Shown here one piece after another: positions 9,434-18,664 of a DNA stretch of 64,000 nt (its first letter is position 1; every line of letters begins with the position of its first letter). The stretch comes from Amycolatopsis antarctica (lineage in GTDB: Bacteria > Actinomycetota > Actinomycetes > Mycobacteriales > Pseudonocardiaceae), in assembly GCF_002262875.1 (NCBI RefSeq), contig NZ_NKYE01000007.1, forward strand, positions 62,001-126,000. The letters run 5' to 3'. The position numbers and the translations under genes were made by a program. The notes below the pieces were generated by a model that was not told where the DNA came from, searched no databases, and saw only the letters and a list, made by a program, of their open reading frames with translations.

Positions 9434-10920
9434 TGGGGCAACCGGTCACGGACCCATCGGCCGCGCAGTACGCCACCAGCCCGCCCCGGCAGCTACCCAC
9501 CCGCCGGGGTACCGAACTCGTGCTGCTGGCGTTCGCCGCGGTCATCGTCACGGGCGCGCTGGTGCTCGTGGAAGCCAACCAGGAGCAGGAGCTCAGCCTC
9601 TCGATCCTGTGGCTCGGCCTGGCTTTCCTCGGCCTGTTCGCGGGCGCGCACATGGCGGTACGCCGGTGGGCCCCGTACGCGGATCCGCTGATCCTGCCGC
9701 TGGTGGCCCTGCTCAACGGGCTCGGGCTGGTGATGATCCACCGGATCGACCTGGCGCTGGCGGAGAAGGCGACGCAGAACAACGACGACTACTCCGCCGA
9801 GGTCGGCAAGCAGGTCGTGTTCACCGCACTGGCGCTCGTGCTGTTCCTCGCGGTGCTGATCGTGGTCAAGGACCACCGGACGCTCACCCGCTACGGCTAC
9901 ACCGCCGGGCTGATCGGCATCGTCGCGCTGGCGTTGCCTGCCGTGCTGCCGTCCTCGATCTCCGAGGTGAACGGCGCCAAGGTGTGGATCAAGATGGGCG
10001 TCGCGTCCATCCAGCCGGGTGAGTTCGCGAAGATCCTGCTGATGATCTTCTTCGCATCGTTCCTGGTGTCGAAACGGGATCTGTTCATGGCGGCGGGCAA
10101 GCGCGTCGCCGGTATCGAGCTGCCCCGTGCCCGCGACCTCGGACCGATCCTGATCGCCGCGGGCGCCTGCCTCGGCATCCTGGTGTTCGAGAAGGACCTG
10201 GGTACCTCGCTGCTGTTCTTCGGCGTGGTGCTGGTGATGCTCTACGTCGCCACCGAACGGATCATCTGGGTGGTCCTCGGCGTCGGCATGTTCCTGGTCG
10301 GCTGCCTGATCGCGTTCAAGCTGTTCACGCACGTCCAGCAGCGTGTCGCCAACTGGATGGACCCGCTGGAGACGTACTCCGATCCGGGCGGTGGTTACCA
10401 GATCGCGCAGGGGCTGTTCGGCCTCGGCACGGGCGGGGTCGGCGGTACCGGGCTGGGCGCGGGGCGTCCGGAGATGGTGCCCGCGTCCAATACGGACTTC
10501 ATCACCGCGGCGATCGGCGAGGAGCTGGGCTTCATCGGCCTGACCGCGCTGCTGATGATCTACCTGCTGCTGGCGATGCGCGGGATGCGCAGCGCGCTGG
10601 CCGTGCGCGACACCTTCGGCAAGCTGCTCGGCGGCGGGCTGTCCTTCGCGATCATCATGCAGGTCTTCGTGATCGTCGGCGGGGTCACCAAGCTGATCCC
10701 GATGACGGGTATCACCACGCCGTTCCTGTCCTACGGCGGTTCCTCGCTGCTGGCCAACTACATCCTGGTGGCTCTGCTGCTGCGCATCTCCGACGCGGCC
10801 CGCCGTCCGCAGGCGCCCGCGAAACCCCGGCAACAACCGCAGGCGCCGATCGCCGACGCGCACACGGTGATGGTGCAGCGGCCCAGCGGCTCGACCGGCT
10901 CAGGGGAGGCGGCCCGATGA
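9433..10920 (+). CDS. rodA: SEDS-family peptidoglycan polymerase RodA (FtsW/RodA/SpoVE)
   Basis: 495 residues with about ten to twelve membrane helices and cytosolic tails. Family residues include WIKMGVASIQPGEFAKI, EKDLGTSLLFFGVVLVMLY, the NTDFITAAIGEELGF block and GITTPFLSYGGSSLLANY near the end. SEDS proteins polymerise lipid II in a complex with a class B PBP, here the next gene. The start ATG overlaps the last base of the pstP stop (TGATG). The C-terminal ~45 residues are Pro/Gln-rich and cytosolic. Confidence 0.94.
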   Translation: MGQPVTDPSAAQYATSPPRQLPTRRGTELVLLAFAAVIVTGALVLVEANQEQELSLSILWLGLAFLGLFAGAHMAVRRWAPYADPLILPLVALLNGLGLVMIHRIDLALAEKATQNNDDYSAEVGKQVVFTALALVLFLAVLIVVKDHRTLTRYGYTAGLIGIVALALPAVLPSSISEVNGAKVWIKMGVASIQPGEFAKILLMIFFASFLVSKRDLFMAAGKRVAGIELPRARDLGPILIAAGACLGILVFEKDLGTSLLFFGVVLVMLYVATERIIWVVLGVGMFLVGCLIAFKLFTHVQQRVANWMDPLETYSDPGGGYQIAQGLFGLGTGGVGGTGLGAGRPEMVPASNTDFITAAIGEELGFIGLTALLMIYLLLAMRGMRSALAVRDTFGKLLGGGLSFAIIMQVFVIVGGVTKLIPMTGITTPFLSYGGSSLLANYILVALLLRISDAARRPQAPAKPRQQPQAPIADAHTVMVQRPSGSTGSGEAAR

Positions 10921-12389
10921 ACACACCACTGCGCAAGGTCGGCGTCGCGATGCTCGCGATGGTGCTGCTGTTGCTCGTCAACGCCACCTACATCCAGGTG
11001 GTCAAGGCGGACGACTACCGCACCGACGGCCGCAACCAGCGGGTGCTGCTGGAGGAGTACGCGCGTCAGCGCGGCCAGATCGTCACCCAGGACAGCGGGC
11101 AGGTGCTGGCGGGCGTGGAGCCGGTCGATGACCGGCTCAAGTTCCAGCGGACGTACCTCAACGGCCCCGCGTACGCGCCCGTCACCGGCTACTACTCGGT
11201 GCGGTACGGCGCGGGCGGTATCGAGCGCGCCGAGGACGAGGTGCTCAACGGTTCCGATCCGCGGCTGTTCGTCCGCAGGCTCTCCGAGATGGTCACCGGC
11301 CGCGATCCGCGTGGCGGGAACGTCCGGCTGACGGTGAAGCCGGCCGCCCAGGAGACGGCGTACGAGCAGATGTCCAGCCGCGGTTACCGGGGCGCCGTGG
11401 TGGCTCTCGATCCGAAGACCGGGGAGATCCTGGCGATGGTGTCGACGCCCTCGTACGACCCGAGCCAGCTCGCCTCGCACGTCGCCGCCGACCAGGAAGA
11501 GGCCTGGACGCGGTACAACGAGGACGAGAACAAGCCGATGCTGAACCGGGCGATCTCCGAGACGTATCCGCCGGGGTCGACGTTCAAGCTGGTCACCGCC
11601 GCGGCCGCGCTGGAGGACGGCGCGACCCCGGACACAGCGGTGAACCCGGCGCCGAACGTGCGACTGCCCGGCGCGGGCAACACGACGCTGGAGAACTTCA
11701 ACGGCAATCCCTGCCCGGGCAGCACCCTGCGGGACGCGCTGGCGAACTCGTGCAACGTGCCGTTCGCGGAGCTGTCCGGCAGCCTCGGCGCGGACAAGAT
11801 GAACGAGACGGCCGCGAACTTCGGTATCGGCCAGGACGACCTGACGGTCCCGTTGCGGGTGGCGCAGTCCGGGCTGGGCGAGATGGCGGGCAAGCCGCAG
11901 CTCTATCAGACCGGTATCGGTCAGCGGGACGTCCGGCTGACGCCCCTGCAGGACGCGCTGCTGGCGGCGACCGTCGCCAACGGCGGGGTCGCGATGAAGC
12001 CGAACCTGGTGAAGTCGCTGCTGGCGCCGGACCTGTCGACGATCTCCGACGTCTCCCCCGAGGAACTGACCGGCGATCCCGCGCTGTCCAAGGCGAACGC
12101 CGACATCCTGCGCGACATGATGCTGGCCTCCGAGGACAACACGAAGGGGGCAGGCAAGCGCCCGGACCTGAAGATCGCCTCGAAGACCGGTACGGCCGAG
12201 CACGGCAGCGACCCGAAGAGCACCCCGCCGCACGCCTGGTACACGGCGTTCGCCCCGGCGGAGGACCCGAAGGTCGCGGTGGCGGTCATCGTCGAGTCCG
12301 GTGGTAACCGCGGGCTCGCGGCGACCGGTGGCACGGTCGCGGCCGAGATCGCCAGGTCCACCATCGACGCCGCACTCGGAGGTGGGTAG
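10917..12389 (+). CDS. pbpA: Class B penicillin-binding protein PbpA
   Basis: 490 residues. One N-terminal membrane anchor (VGVAMLAMVLLLLVNATYIQV), a pedestal domain beginning RQRGQIVTQDSGQVL, then a transpeptidase domain with the three active-site motifs GSTFKLV (SxxK), NSCNVPF (SxN) and SKTGTAEHG (KTG). It cross-links glycan strands made by RodA outside the membrane. It overlaps rodA by 4 bases (ATGA). It lacks the PASTA domains found in some PBPs. Confidence 0.95.
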   Translation: MNTPLRKVGVAMLAMVLLLLVNATYIQVVKADDYRTDGRNQRVLLEEYARQRGQIVTQDSGQVLAGVEPVDDRLKFQRTYLNGPAYAPVTGYYSVRYGAGGIERAEDEVLNGSDPRLFVRRLSEMVTGRDPRGGNVRLTVKPAAQETAYEQMSSRGYRGAVVALDPKTGEILAMVSTPSYDPSQLASHVAADQEEAWTRYNEDENKPMLNRAISETYPPGSTFKLVTAAAALEDGATPDTAVNPAPNVRLPGAGNTTLENFNGNPCPGSTLRDALANSCNVPFAELSGSLGADKMNETAANFGIGQDDLTVPLRVAQSGLGEMAGKPQLYQTGIGQRDVRLTPLQDALLAATVANGGVAMKPNLVKSLLAPDLSTISDVSPEELTGDPALSKANADILRDMMLASEDNTKGAGKRPDLKIASKTGTAEHGSDPKSTPPHAWYTAFAPAEDPKVAVAVIVESGGNRGLAATGGTVAAEIARSTIDAALGGG

Positions 12390-12393
12390 CGCG

Positions 12394-13797
12394 ATGCTGT
12401 CCACCGGTCAGCTCCTCGCCGAGCGGTACCGCCTCTCCGGGCGGATCGCGGTCGGCGGGATGGGCGAGGTCTGGGAGGCCAACGACACCCGCCTCGACCG
12501 CACCGTCGCCGTCAAGGTGCTCAAGGCCGAGCTGTCCGACGACGCGGAGTTCCTGCACCGCTTCCGCACCGAGGCGCGGACCACGGCCTCGCTGAATCAC
12601 CCGAACATCGCCGGCGTGCACGACTACGGCGAGACGACGGCCGGCGAGCACTCGATCGCCTACCTGGTGATGGAGCTGGTCGAGGGCGAGCCGCTGGCCG
12701 GGATCCTGGCGCGCGAGCACCGGATCCACTACTCGAAGATGCTCGACATCCTGGAGCAGGCCGGTTACGCGCTGGAGGCGGCGCACGAGCGGGGGCTGGT
12801 CCACCGCGACGTCAAGCCGGGCAACATCCTGGTGACCGCGGCCGGGAAGGTGAAGCTGACCGACTTCGGTATCGCGAAGGCGGCGGACGCGGCCCCGGTC
12901 ACCCGCAACGGCATGGTGATGGGGACGGCGCACTACATCGCGCCGGAGCAGGCCCTCGGTCACGACGCCGAGCCGACCAGCGACGTCTACTCGCTCGCGG
13001 TCTGCGGTTACGAATGTCTCACCGGCTACCGGCCGTTCCTCTCGGAGAACGCGGTGACGGTCGCGATGATGCACATCCGCGACCTGCCGCCGCCGCTGCC
13101 CGCGGACGTCCCACCAGGGCCGAGGGCGCTGATCGAGGCGACGCTGGTGAAGGATCCGCGGCAGCGGTACGCGACCGGCGGGGAGTTCGCCCGCGCGGTG
13201 GCCGCGGTCCGTGCGGGGCTGCCGCTTCCGGCGCCGTCCGGTCTGGCCGCCTATGCTCCCGCACCGGCGCACACGATGGCGATGGCGCCGGTGGGCCCGG
13301 CCTCGCGTCCGACGATGCAGCCGGTGTCACCGCAGCACGGGCCGCACACCGGCGTGGGTCCGCTGCCGCAGCAGAAACGCGGTCACACTGGCATCTGGGT
13401 CACGGTCGCCCTGGTCGCGGTGGGCCTGATCGTCACGGCGGCGATCCTGTTGCCCCGGCTCGTCGGGTCGGACGAGGACCCGGCACCGGGCGGGGCGACC
13501 CCTACGCCCACCGCCCCGGACAACGGTGGCGGGCCGGCCGGGGAGCTGCCGCCCGACGAGCAGGAACCGCCGGTGGTGGAACAACCGGAGCAGCCACCTC
13601 CGGGGGAACGACCGTCTCGCCCGGCACAGCCGACCGGTCGCCCGACCGATCGGACGCCCCAGCCGGAGGAAACGCGGGAAACGCCGGACACACAGGACAA
13701 CGCGCCGGGTGGCTTCGCGCGTTCACCTGAAGACGACGGTGAACGGGGCATGATGGACACCTTGGACGGAACGGAACGGAACGGCACGGACCAGTGA
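12394..13797 (+). CDS. pknA: Ser/Thr protein kinase PknA
   Basis: 467 residues. The kinase domain (about 1-270) shows the P-loop GRIAVGGMGEVWEA, AVKVLK with the catalytic Lys, LVHRDVKPGNIL and TDFGIAKA, and an activation loop leading to GTAHYIAPEQA. A linker with Met/Pro-rich sequence leads to a single membrane helix (about 335-357) and a short Pro-rich extracellular tail without PASTA domains, as for PknA in mycobacteria. The start at ATG 12394, 5 bases after the pbpA stop, gives the usual kinase N-terminus. Part of the growth/division kinase operon. Confidence 0.93.
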   Translation: MLSTGQLLAERYRLSGRIAVGGMGEVWEANDTRLDRTVAVKVLKAELSDDAEFLHRFRTEARTTASLNHPNIAGVHDYGETTAGEHSIAYLVMELVEGEPLAGILAREHRIHYSKMLDILEQAGYALEAAHERGLVHRDVKPGNILVTAAGKVKLTDFGIAKAADAAPVTRNGMVMGTAHYIAPEQALGHDAEPTSDVYSLAVCGYECLTGYRPFLSENAVTVAMMHIRDLPPPLPADVPPGPRALIEATLVKDPRQRYATGGEFARAVAAVRAGLPLPAPSGLAAYAPAPAHTMAMAPVGPASRPTMQPVSPQHGPHTGVGPLPQQKRGHTGIWVTVALVAVGLIVTAAILLPRLVGSDEDPAPGGATPTPTAPDNGGGPAGELPPDEQEPPVVEQPEQPPPGERPSRPAQPTGRPTDRTPQPEETRETPDTQDNAPGGFARSPEDDGERGMMDTLDGTERNGTDQ

Positions 13798-13912
13798 GCG
13801 ACGAGCACCGCAGCGACCTGTTCCACCTGGCGAAACACGCCTGCGTACTGAACGCTTTTGCAGCCCGATTCGCCCGCGGGGCGGCCGATGTGAGGAACGA
13901 GCGAGGACGTCG

Positions 13913-15916
13913 ATGAGCGCCCCCCGACTGCTGTCCAACCGCTACGAGCTGGGCGACACGCTCGGCTATGGCGGCATGTCCGAGGTACACCACGGCCACG
14001 ACGTCCGGCTCGGGCGTGAGGTGGCCATCAAGGTGCTGCGCGCCGATCTGGCGCGCGATCCGCAGTTCCTCGAACGGTTCCGCCGTGAGGCGCAGAACGC
14101 GGCCGCCCTGAACCACCCGGCGATCGTCGCCGTGTACGACACCGGTGAGACGCAGACGGAGAACGGTCCGCTGCCCTACATCGTGATGGAGTTCGTGCAG
14201 GGCCAGACGCTGCGCGACATCGTCAAGACCGAGGGCCCGCTGACCGAGAAGCGCGCGATGGAGGTCATGGCCGACGTCTGTGCGGCGCTGGACTTCTCGC
14301 ACCGGCACGGCATCGTGCACCGCGACGTGAAGCCGGCGAACGTGATGATCACCAAGACCGGCGCGGTCAAGGTGATGGACTTCGGTATCGCCAGGGCGAT
14401 CCACGACGGTCAGTCCGCGATGACGCAGACGGCCGCCGTCATCGGAACCGCCCAGTACCTCTCGCCGGAGCAGGCGCGCGGCGAGACCGTGGACGCGCGC
14501 AGTGACGTCTACGCCGCCGGGTGCGTGCTGTACGAACTGGTCACCGGGGAGCCGCCGTTCACCGGTGACTCGCCGGTCGCGGTGGCGTACCAGCACGTCC
14601 GGGAGGATCCGCACGCCCCGTCGACGGTGAACCCCGTCGTCTCCTCGGAGCTGGACGCGGTGGTGCTCAAGGCGCTGTCGAAGGGCCCGGCGAACCGCTA
14701 CCAGTCGTCCGCGGAGATGCGTTCCGACCTGGTGCGCACGCTGTCCGGTCAGCGTCCGGCAGCGCCGATGGTGATGTCGGACGACGAGCGCACCCAGGTG
14801 ATGGACGACCGTCGCCGATCCAGTGCCTACGACGCCTACGACGACTACGACGGCCCCGATCCGGACGAGGAGGACGCGCGCAAACGCAAGCGCCGCAACC
14901 GGATCCTGATCGCGCTCGCCGTGGTGGGCGTGCTGGCCATCGCGGGCATCATGTGGCGGACCGGCGTGTTCGACAGCAACGCGCCCGAGCCGAGGGCGAT
15001 CCCTGCCGTGCAGGGCCAGACCTACGAGCAGGCCGAGCAGACGCTGCGCAACGCCGGGTTCCAGTCGATCGCCAGGGCGGACGTCCCGTGCGCCCCGCTT
15101 CCCGACGCGCCGCCGCCGTGCGAGGCCGACCAGATCGACAAGACGCTGGGCACCGACCCGGCTCCCGGTGGCGGTCTGTTCCCGCCGGATCAGCGGATCG
15201 TGGTCCAGGTGGGTGCCTCGCCGGAGGACGTGGGCGTGCCGAACCTGGCGGGCAAGACCACCGATGAGGCGAAGGCGGAACTCGCCCGTGTGGGGCTGCT
15301 GCTCGGCCAGGTCGAGGAGCGCGACGTCGAGGACACCGAGCAGTACGGCAAGGTGCTCGCCGAGCAGGGTCAGGACCCGCCCTCCGGGATCAACATCAAG
15401 CGGGGCAGCAAGATCTCGATCGTCGTCGGCAAGACCAAGGACATGGTCACCGTGAACGACTATTCGGGACGCCCTTATGCCGAGGCGAAGGCGGGCCTGG
15501 AGGGTGCCGGGTTCAACGTCGAGCGGACGGACAGAGACTCGGATCAGCCCGCGGACACGGTGATCTCGCAGAAGCCGAACGGCGCGCAGCTTCCCGAGGG
15601 CAGCACGGTGACCCTTGAGGTGTCGAACGGTTCCAAGGAGCAGATCCAGCTCCCGCGCCTTGAGGGCAAGACCGAGGAGGAGGCGCGGGCCGCGCTGCGG
15701 GACGCGGGCTGGCAGGGCGAGCTGAGCGTGCAGCCGGACCCGGACGCGGACAGGGACGACGAGGGCAAGGTGACCAAGTCCAACCCGGTGGCCGGTTCGC
15801 AGATCACCAAGGATCAGGCGATCTCGATCCTGGTCGGCAAGAGCGATTCGCCCTCGGGGACGCCGACGGAGACCTCGACGTCCCGGCCGGGTGGTTTCCC
15901 GCTGCCCGGTCCGTAA
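13913..15916 (+). CDS. pknB: Ser/Thr protein kinase PknB with four PASTA domains
   Basis: 667 residues. The cytosolic kinase domain (about 1-275) has GYGGMSEVHHGHD, AIKVLRADLA, IVHRDVKPANVM, MDFGIARA and GTAQYLSPEQARG. A juxtamembrane linker and a membrane helix (about 325-347) lead to four extracellular PASTA repeats, each opening with a motif such as VPNLAGKTTDEAKAEL or LPRLEGKTEEEARAAL. PASTA domains sense muropeptides or lipid II. The first PASTA carries two Cys that could form a disulfide. A 115-bp gap separates it from pknA, where an internal promoter is possible. Confidence 0.95.
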   Translation: MSAPRLLSNRYELGDTLGYGGMSEVHHGHDVRLGREVAIKVLRADLARDPQFLERFRREAQNAAALNHPAIVAVYDTGETQTENGPLPYIVMEFVQGQTLRDIVKTEGPLTEKRAMEVMADVCAALDFSHRHGIVHRDVKPANVMITKTGAVKVMDFGIARAIHDGQSAMTQTAAVIGTAQYLSPEQARGETVDARSDVYAAGCVLYELVTGEPPFTGDSPVAVAYQHVREDPHAPSTVNPVVSSELDAVVLKALSKGPANRYQSSAEMRSDLVRTLSGQRPAAPMVMSDDERTQVMDDRRRSSAYDAYDDYDGPDPDEEDARKRKRRNRILIALAVVGVLAIAGIMWRTGVFDSNAPEPRAIPAVQGQTYEQAEQTLRNAGFQSIARADVPCAPLPDAPPPCEADQIDKTLGTDPAPGGGLFPPDQRIVVQVGASPEDVGVPNLAGKTTDEAKAELARVGLLLGQVEERDVEDTEQYGKVLAEQGQDPPSGINIKRGSKISIVVGKTKDMVTVNDYSGRPYAEAKAGLEGAGFNVERTDRDSDQPADTVISQKPNGAQLPEGSTVTLEVSNGSKEQIQLPRLEGKTEEEARAALRDAGWQGELSVQPDPDADRDDEGKVTKSNPVAGSQITKDQAISILVGKSDSPSGTPTETSTSRPGGFPLPGP

Positions 15917-15932
15917 CCGCCGTTCCTCGTTG

Positions 15933-15965
15933 ACGGGGCGTCGTGCATCGCGCACGGCGCCCCGT
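15933..15965. terminator. Hairpin terminator between pknB and the convergent gene
   Basis: Arms ACGGGGCGTCGTGC (15933-15946) and GCACGGCGCCCCGT (15952-15965) pair with a single mismatch. The site sits 17 bp after the pknB stop and 25 bp before the end of the minus-strand gene, so it can serve both directions. Confidence 0.7.
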
Positions 15966-15989
15966 TGTCGTGTCACCGGGCGGGCCGTC

Positions 15990-16274
15990 CTACCGGTCGA
16001 GCCATTTCAGCTCGACGTCGCCGACGATGGACTGGGTGCGGAACAGGCGTTCCGCCGTGTCGCCGGTGTGGATGCTGCGGCTGCCGCACTTGCGGAAGAC
16101 GGCGCCGTCGTCGTTGGCGAACTCCATGCCCCAGCCGAGTACCAGTTCGTCCGGCTCCTGCTTCTCCGTGCCGTAGATGGCGAAGAGTCGCGGTTTCAGG
16201 TCCTCGGCGGCGTTCGCCAGCATCGACCGCAGCGGCTCAGCGGGGGTCTCGAAGTCTTTCTCGTTCTCATCCAT
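15990..16274 (-). CDS. Conserved hypothetical protein, 94 aa
   Basis: Small soluble protein starting MDENEKDFETPAEPLRS and containing FAIYGTEKQEPDELVLGWGMEF and an RSIHTGDTAERLF stretch. I do not recognise its domain. It is divergent from the XRE regulator at 16328 and the two start codons are about 50 bp apart, so they may share control. ATG 16274 is preferred to an in-frame upstream start that would run into the shared promoter region. No signal peptide or membrane helix. Confidence 0.6.
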   Translation of the reverse strand: MDENEKDFETPAEPLRSMLANAAEDLKPRLFAIYGTEKQEPDELVLGWGMEFANDDGAVFRKCGSRSIHTGDTAERLFRTQSIVGDVELKWLDR

Positions 16275-16288
16275 CCGGGGACCATAGC

Positions 16289-16320
16289 GAGAAACTTTCT
16301 CTCCTGGCAACTGCTAGAGT
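16289..16320 (+). promoter_or_regulatory. Inverted repeat and -10 element before the XRE gene
   Basis: GAGAAACTTTCTC at 16289-16301 is a perfect inverted repeat in the divergent intergenic region. TAGAGT at 16315-16320 is 7 bases before the ATG at 16328, which suggests a leaderless XRE transcript, and the repeat sits over the -35 position. Function as an operator is inferred. Confidence 0.5.
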
Positions 16321-16327
16321 CTCCGGA

Positions 16328-17194
16328 ATGGACATTCCATCCGATCCGGAGCTGTTGAAGACCCAGTTGGGTATCGAGTTGCGCAGGCTCCGCGAGGAGG
16401 CCGGGTTCACCGCGCTCGAAGCGTGCAAGGCCATCGAGGCGCAGACCCCGAAGCTGTCCAAGCTGGAGAACGGCAACCAGACGGCCGATCCGGACGATAT
16501 CGCCAAGCTGGCGGATTTCTACCGCGCGACACCGGAGCAGAAGGAGTACCTGGTCTCGCTGGCCGACGCGCAGCCCAAGCGCCGTCGCCGCCGCCGCTCG
16601 GCGCAGCGGGACGCGGTGCCGGACTGGTTCCGCCGCTTCCTTGCCCTGGAATGGGACGCCACGGAAATCCGCACGTACCAGATCGACATGATTCCCGGCC
16701 TGTTGCAGACCGAGGGGTACGCGCGGTCGACCATCGTGGCCTGGGAACCGGAGGCGGACGAGCGGCTGATCGAGAAACAGGTGGCCACCCGAATGGACCG
16801 CCAGGTGGTGCTCAAGCGCACCGGTCGCCCGTCACTCCGCCTGGAAGCGGTGATCAGCGAGGCGGCGCTGCGCCGGATCCAGGGCAGCAAGGCCATCATG
16901 CGCGCGCAGCTCAAGCACCTCATCGCAGCCTCGAAGCGGCCCAACATCACCATCCGGGTACTGCCTTTCGACGTGCCGGATCGCATCACCACCCCGGCAG
17001 CTTTCGAGTTGTTCCGCCTGGCAGAGCAGAACTTCTCCACCGTGTACCTGGAGGACCTGTTCGGCGCGACCTACCTCAAGGAGCCCGAGGAGTTCACCCA
17101 GTACAGCGTCGTTTTCGGCCGCCTACGGGGTGACGCCCTGTCCCCGGAGGACTCCCGCGAGTTCCTCGATAAACTGGCGCGGTCCTACACCTAG
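16328..17194 (+). CDS. XRE-family HTH regulator with DUF5753-type domain
   Basis: 288 residues. An N-terminal Xre HTH (about 10-70: LGIELRRLREEAGFTALEAC, TPKLSKLENGNQ) is followed by the DUF5753 domain common in actinomycetes (WDATEIRTYQIDMIPGLLQTEGYARS, RMDRQVVLKR, ITIRVLPFD). This family is nearly always paired with a small DUF397 protein, as here 23 bp downstream. Such pairs are poorly characterised; some affect differentiation in Streptomyces (WhiJ type). The start was set at ATG 16328; the open frame continues upstream, but there it overlaps the divergent gene. Confidence 0.88.
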   Translation: MDIPSDPELLKTQLGIELRRLREEAGFTALEACKAIEAQTPKLSKLENGNQTADPDDIAKLADFYRATPEQKEYLVSLADAQPKRRRRRRSAQRDAVPDWFRRFLALEWDATEIRTYQIDMIPGLLQTEGYARSTIVAWEPEADERLIEKQVATRMDRQVVLKRTGRPSLRLEAVISEAALRRIQGSKAIMRAQLKHLIAASKRPNITIRVLPFDVPDRITTPAAFELFRLAEQNFSTVYLEDLFGATYLKEPEEFTQYSVVFGRLRGDALSPEDSREFLDKLARSYT

Positions 17195-17217
17195 ACCGCC
17201 ACCTGAAGGGGTGTGCC

Positions 17218-17475
17218 ATGACTGCCCCGGACTTCACCGGCTCCACCTGGATCAAGAGCAGCTACAGCGGCGGCAACGGCGGAAGCTGCGTCGAGATCGC
17301 GTTCACCGGCTGGCGCAAGAGCAGCCACAGCGGCGGCAACGGCGGCGAGTGCGTCGAGGTAGGCCACGCCGAGGACGCCGCGTACGTGGGCGTCCGCGAC
17401 ACCAAGGACCGCTCCGGCGGGCACCTCGCCGTACCCGCCCCCGCCTGGCGGGCGTTCCTGCGCGCCGTCCGCTGA
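17218..17475 (+). CDS. DUF397 protein with duplicated motif
   Basis: 85 residues. DUF397 is a small domain found beside XRE/DUF5753 regulators. Here its signature occurs twice: WIKSSYSGGNGGSCVEIA near residue 11 and WRKSSHSGGNGGECVEVG near 32. Only the second copy continues into the usual VRDTKDR and the C-terminal WRAFLRAV. An internal duplication of the first half is the simplest reading. It is probably a partner of the upstream regulator. Confidence 0.85.
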   Translation: MTAPDFTGSTWIKSSYSGGNGGSCVEIAFTGWRKSSHSGGNGGECVEVGHAEDAAYVGVRDTKDRSGGHLAVPAPAWRAFLRAVR

Positions 17476-17744
17476 GCCGCCGTGAGCACGAGGTCCCGCC
17501 TCGTGCTCACGGCCCGCGTGCTTCGCCTTCACCGGCCGACCGTCGTCGCCGAGTTGCAGGACGGCGTTCCCAGGCAGCTCGGGGACTCCCGGAGGCCGCA
17601 CCGGTGGTCGATGTCGCCGAGGCGCGGGCGCCCCGGACGTTCCCCTCGAAAGCCTCGTGGTCCTGGACGAACCCCGGACAGCGTCGGCCCGCGCCCGCGT
17701 ACGCCCAATGGTTGCCGGCGACCACAGGTAGCCCGCCGATGTCC

Positions 17745-18215
17745 TCAGGCGTCGCGAGCGGCGGGCCGAGCTTCCTCGCCGGTCGCGGCGACGGGCGTGC
17801 AGCAGGCAGCGGCAGCCACGACGGCCGGGCTGTTCTGCCCGAACGAGGCCGAGTCATCCTTCACGGTGTAGACCTCCCACGGCTCCCGACCGGGACCGTG
17901 CACCCAGACCTTGTCCTGCACGGCATAGCAGCAGGTCGTGCCGTTCTCCTGCAAGGTCTTCATGCCGTCACCGGTCAGGCGTTCGGCCGCGGCGTCGACC
18001 TGCTCGGTGGATTCGACTTCGACGCCGAGGTGGTCCATCACCGTGGCCTGGCCCGGCTCGCCTTCGAGCAGGACCAGCTTGAGCGCGGGCTCGGCGATGG
18101 CAAAGTTCGCGTAGCCGGGGCGGCGCTTGGCCGGCTGGGTGTCGAACAGCTTCGAGTAGAACCCGATCGAGCCTTCGAGGTCACCGACGCGGAGGGCGAG
18201 CTGAACACGGGACAT
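17745..18215 (-). CDS. arsI: ArsI/CadI-type VOC dioxygenase (organoarsenical C-As lyase)
   Basis: 156 residues, one vicinal-oxygen-chelate fold. MSRVQLALRVGDLEGSIGFYSKLF and the adjacent pair Cys95-Cys96 in TTCCYAVQDKVWV match the ArsI/CadI family, whose members demethylate trivalent methyl- or aryl-arsenicals using Fe(II). Gln5, His62 and Glu114 are the likely metal ligands. A further Cys pair (AAACCTP) lies in the tail. It is divergent from arsR and shares its operator region. The start at MSRVQ was chosen as the conserved family N-terminus. Confidence 0.82.
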   Translation of the reverse strand: MSRVQLALRVGDLEGSIGFYSKLFDTQPAKRRPGYANFAIAEPALKLVLLEGEPGQATVMDHLGVEVESTEQVDAAAERLTGDGMKTLQENGTTCCYAVQDKVWVHGPGREPWEVYTVKDDSASFGQNSPAVVAAAACCTPVAATGEEARPAARDA

Positions 18216-18231
18216 GGACGGGCTCCTTAAG

Positions 18232-18289
18232 TAGACGTTCATCTAAACAAGACGTGCTCAGGTTGCCCGCCTGAATAGACATCTGTCAA
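18232..18289. promoter_or_regulatory. Two candidate ArsR sites in the arsI/arsR divergent region
   Basis: TAGACGTTCATCTA at 18232-18245 and TAGACATCTGTCAA at 18276-18289 share TAGAC and partial dyad symmetry. The first is near the arsI start and the second 10 bp before the arsR ATG, the places expected for ArsR repression of both transcripts. Assignment by position and symmetry only. Confidence 0.5.
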
Positions 18290-18298
18290 CATAAACAC

Positions 18299-18664
18299 AT
18301 GTCGAAGCAATCGTTGTCGATGGCGATGGACGCCTGCTGCTCCCCGCTGGCCCGCGAACCCCTCTCGGAGCCGCAGGCCGTGGAACTGTCGAAGGTGTTC
18401 AAGGCCATCTCCGACCCGATCCGGCTGCGTCTGCTCTCGCTGATCGCTTCCCACGAGGGCGGCGAGGCATGCGTGTGCGACCTGACCGATGCCTTCGACG
18501 TCACCGGCCCCACGATCTCGCACCACCTCAAGGTGCTGCGGGAGTCCGGCCTGATCGACGGCGAACGACGCGGAACCTGGGTGTATTACCGCGTGCATCC
18601 CGGGGTGCTCGCGCGACTGTCCGCGGTGCTGGTTCCGGCCGGCTCCACGACGGTGCCCGCATGA
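18299..18664 (+). CDS. arsR: ArsR/SmtB-family arsenic-responsive repressor
   Basis: 121 residues, a winged helix with the DNA-recognition part VTGPTISHHLKVLRESGLID. The arsenite site CVCDL (ELCVCDL in classical ArsR) lies just before it, and an extra Cys pair occurs near residue 13 (MDACCSPLA), which could give a third As(III) thiolate ligand. It should repress arsI and the arsR-acr3-arsC operon until arsenite binds. The stop overlaps the acr3 start (ATGA). Confidence 0.9.
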   Translation: MSKQSLSMAMDACCSPLAREPLSEPQAVELSKVFKAISDPIRLRLLSLIASHEGGEACVCDLTDAFDVTGPTISHHLKVLRESGLIDGERRGTWVYYRVHPGVLARLSAVLVPAGSTTVPA

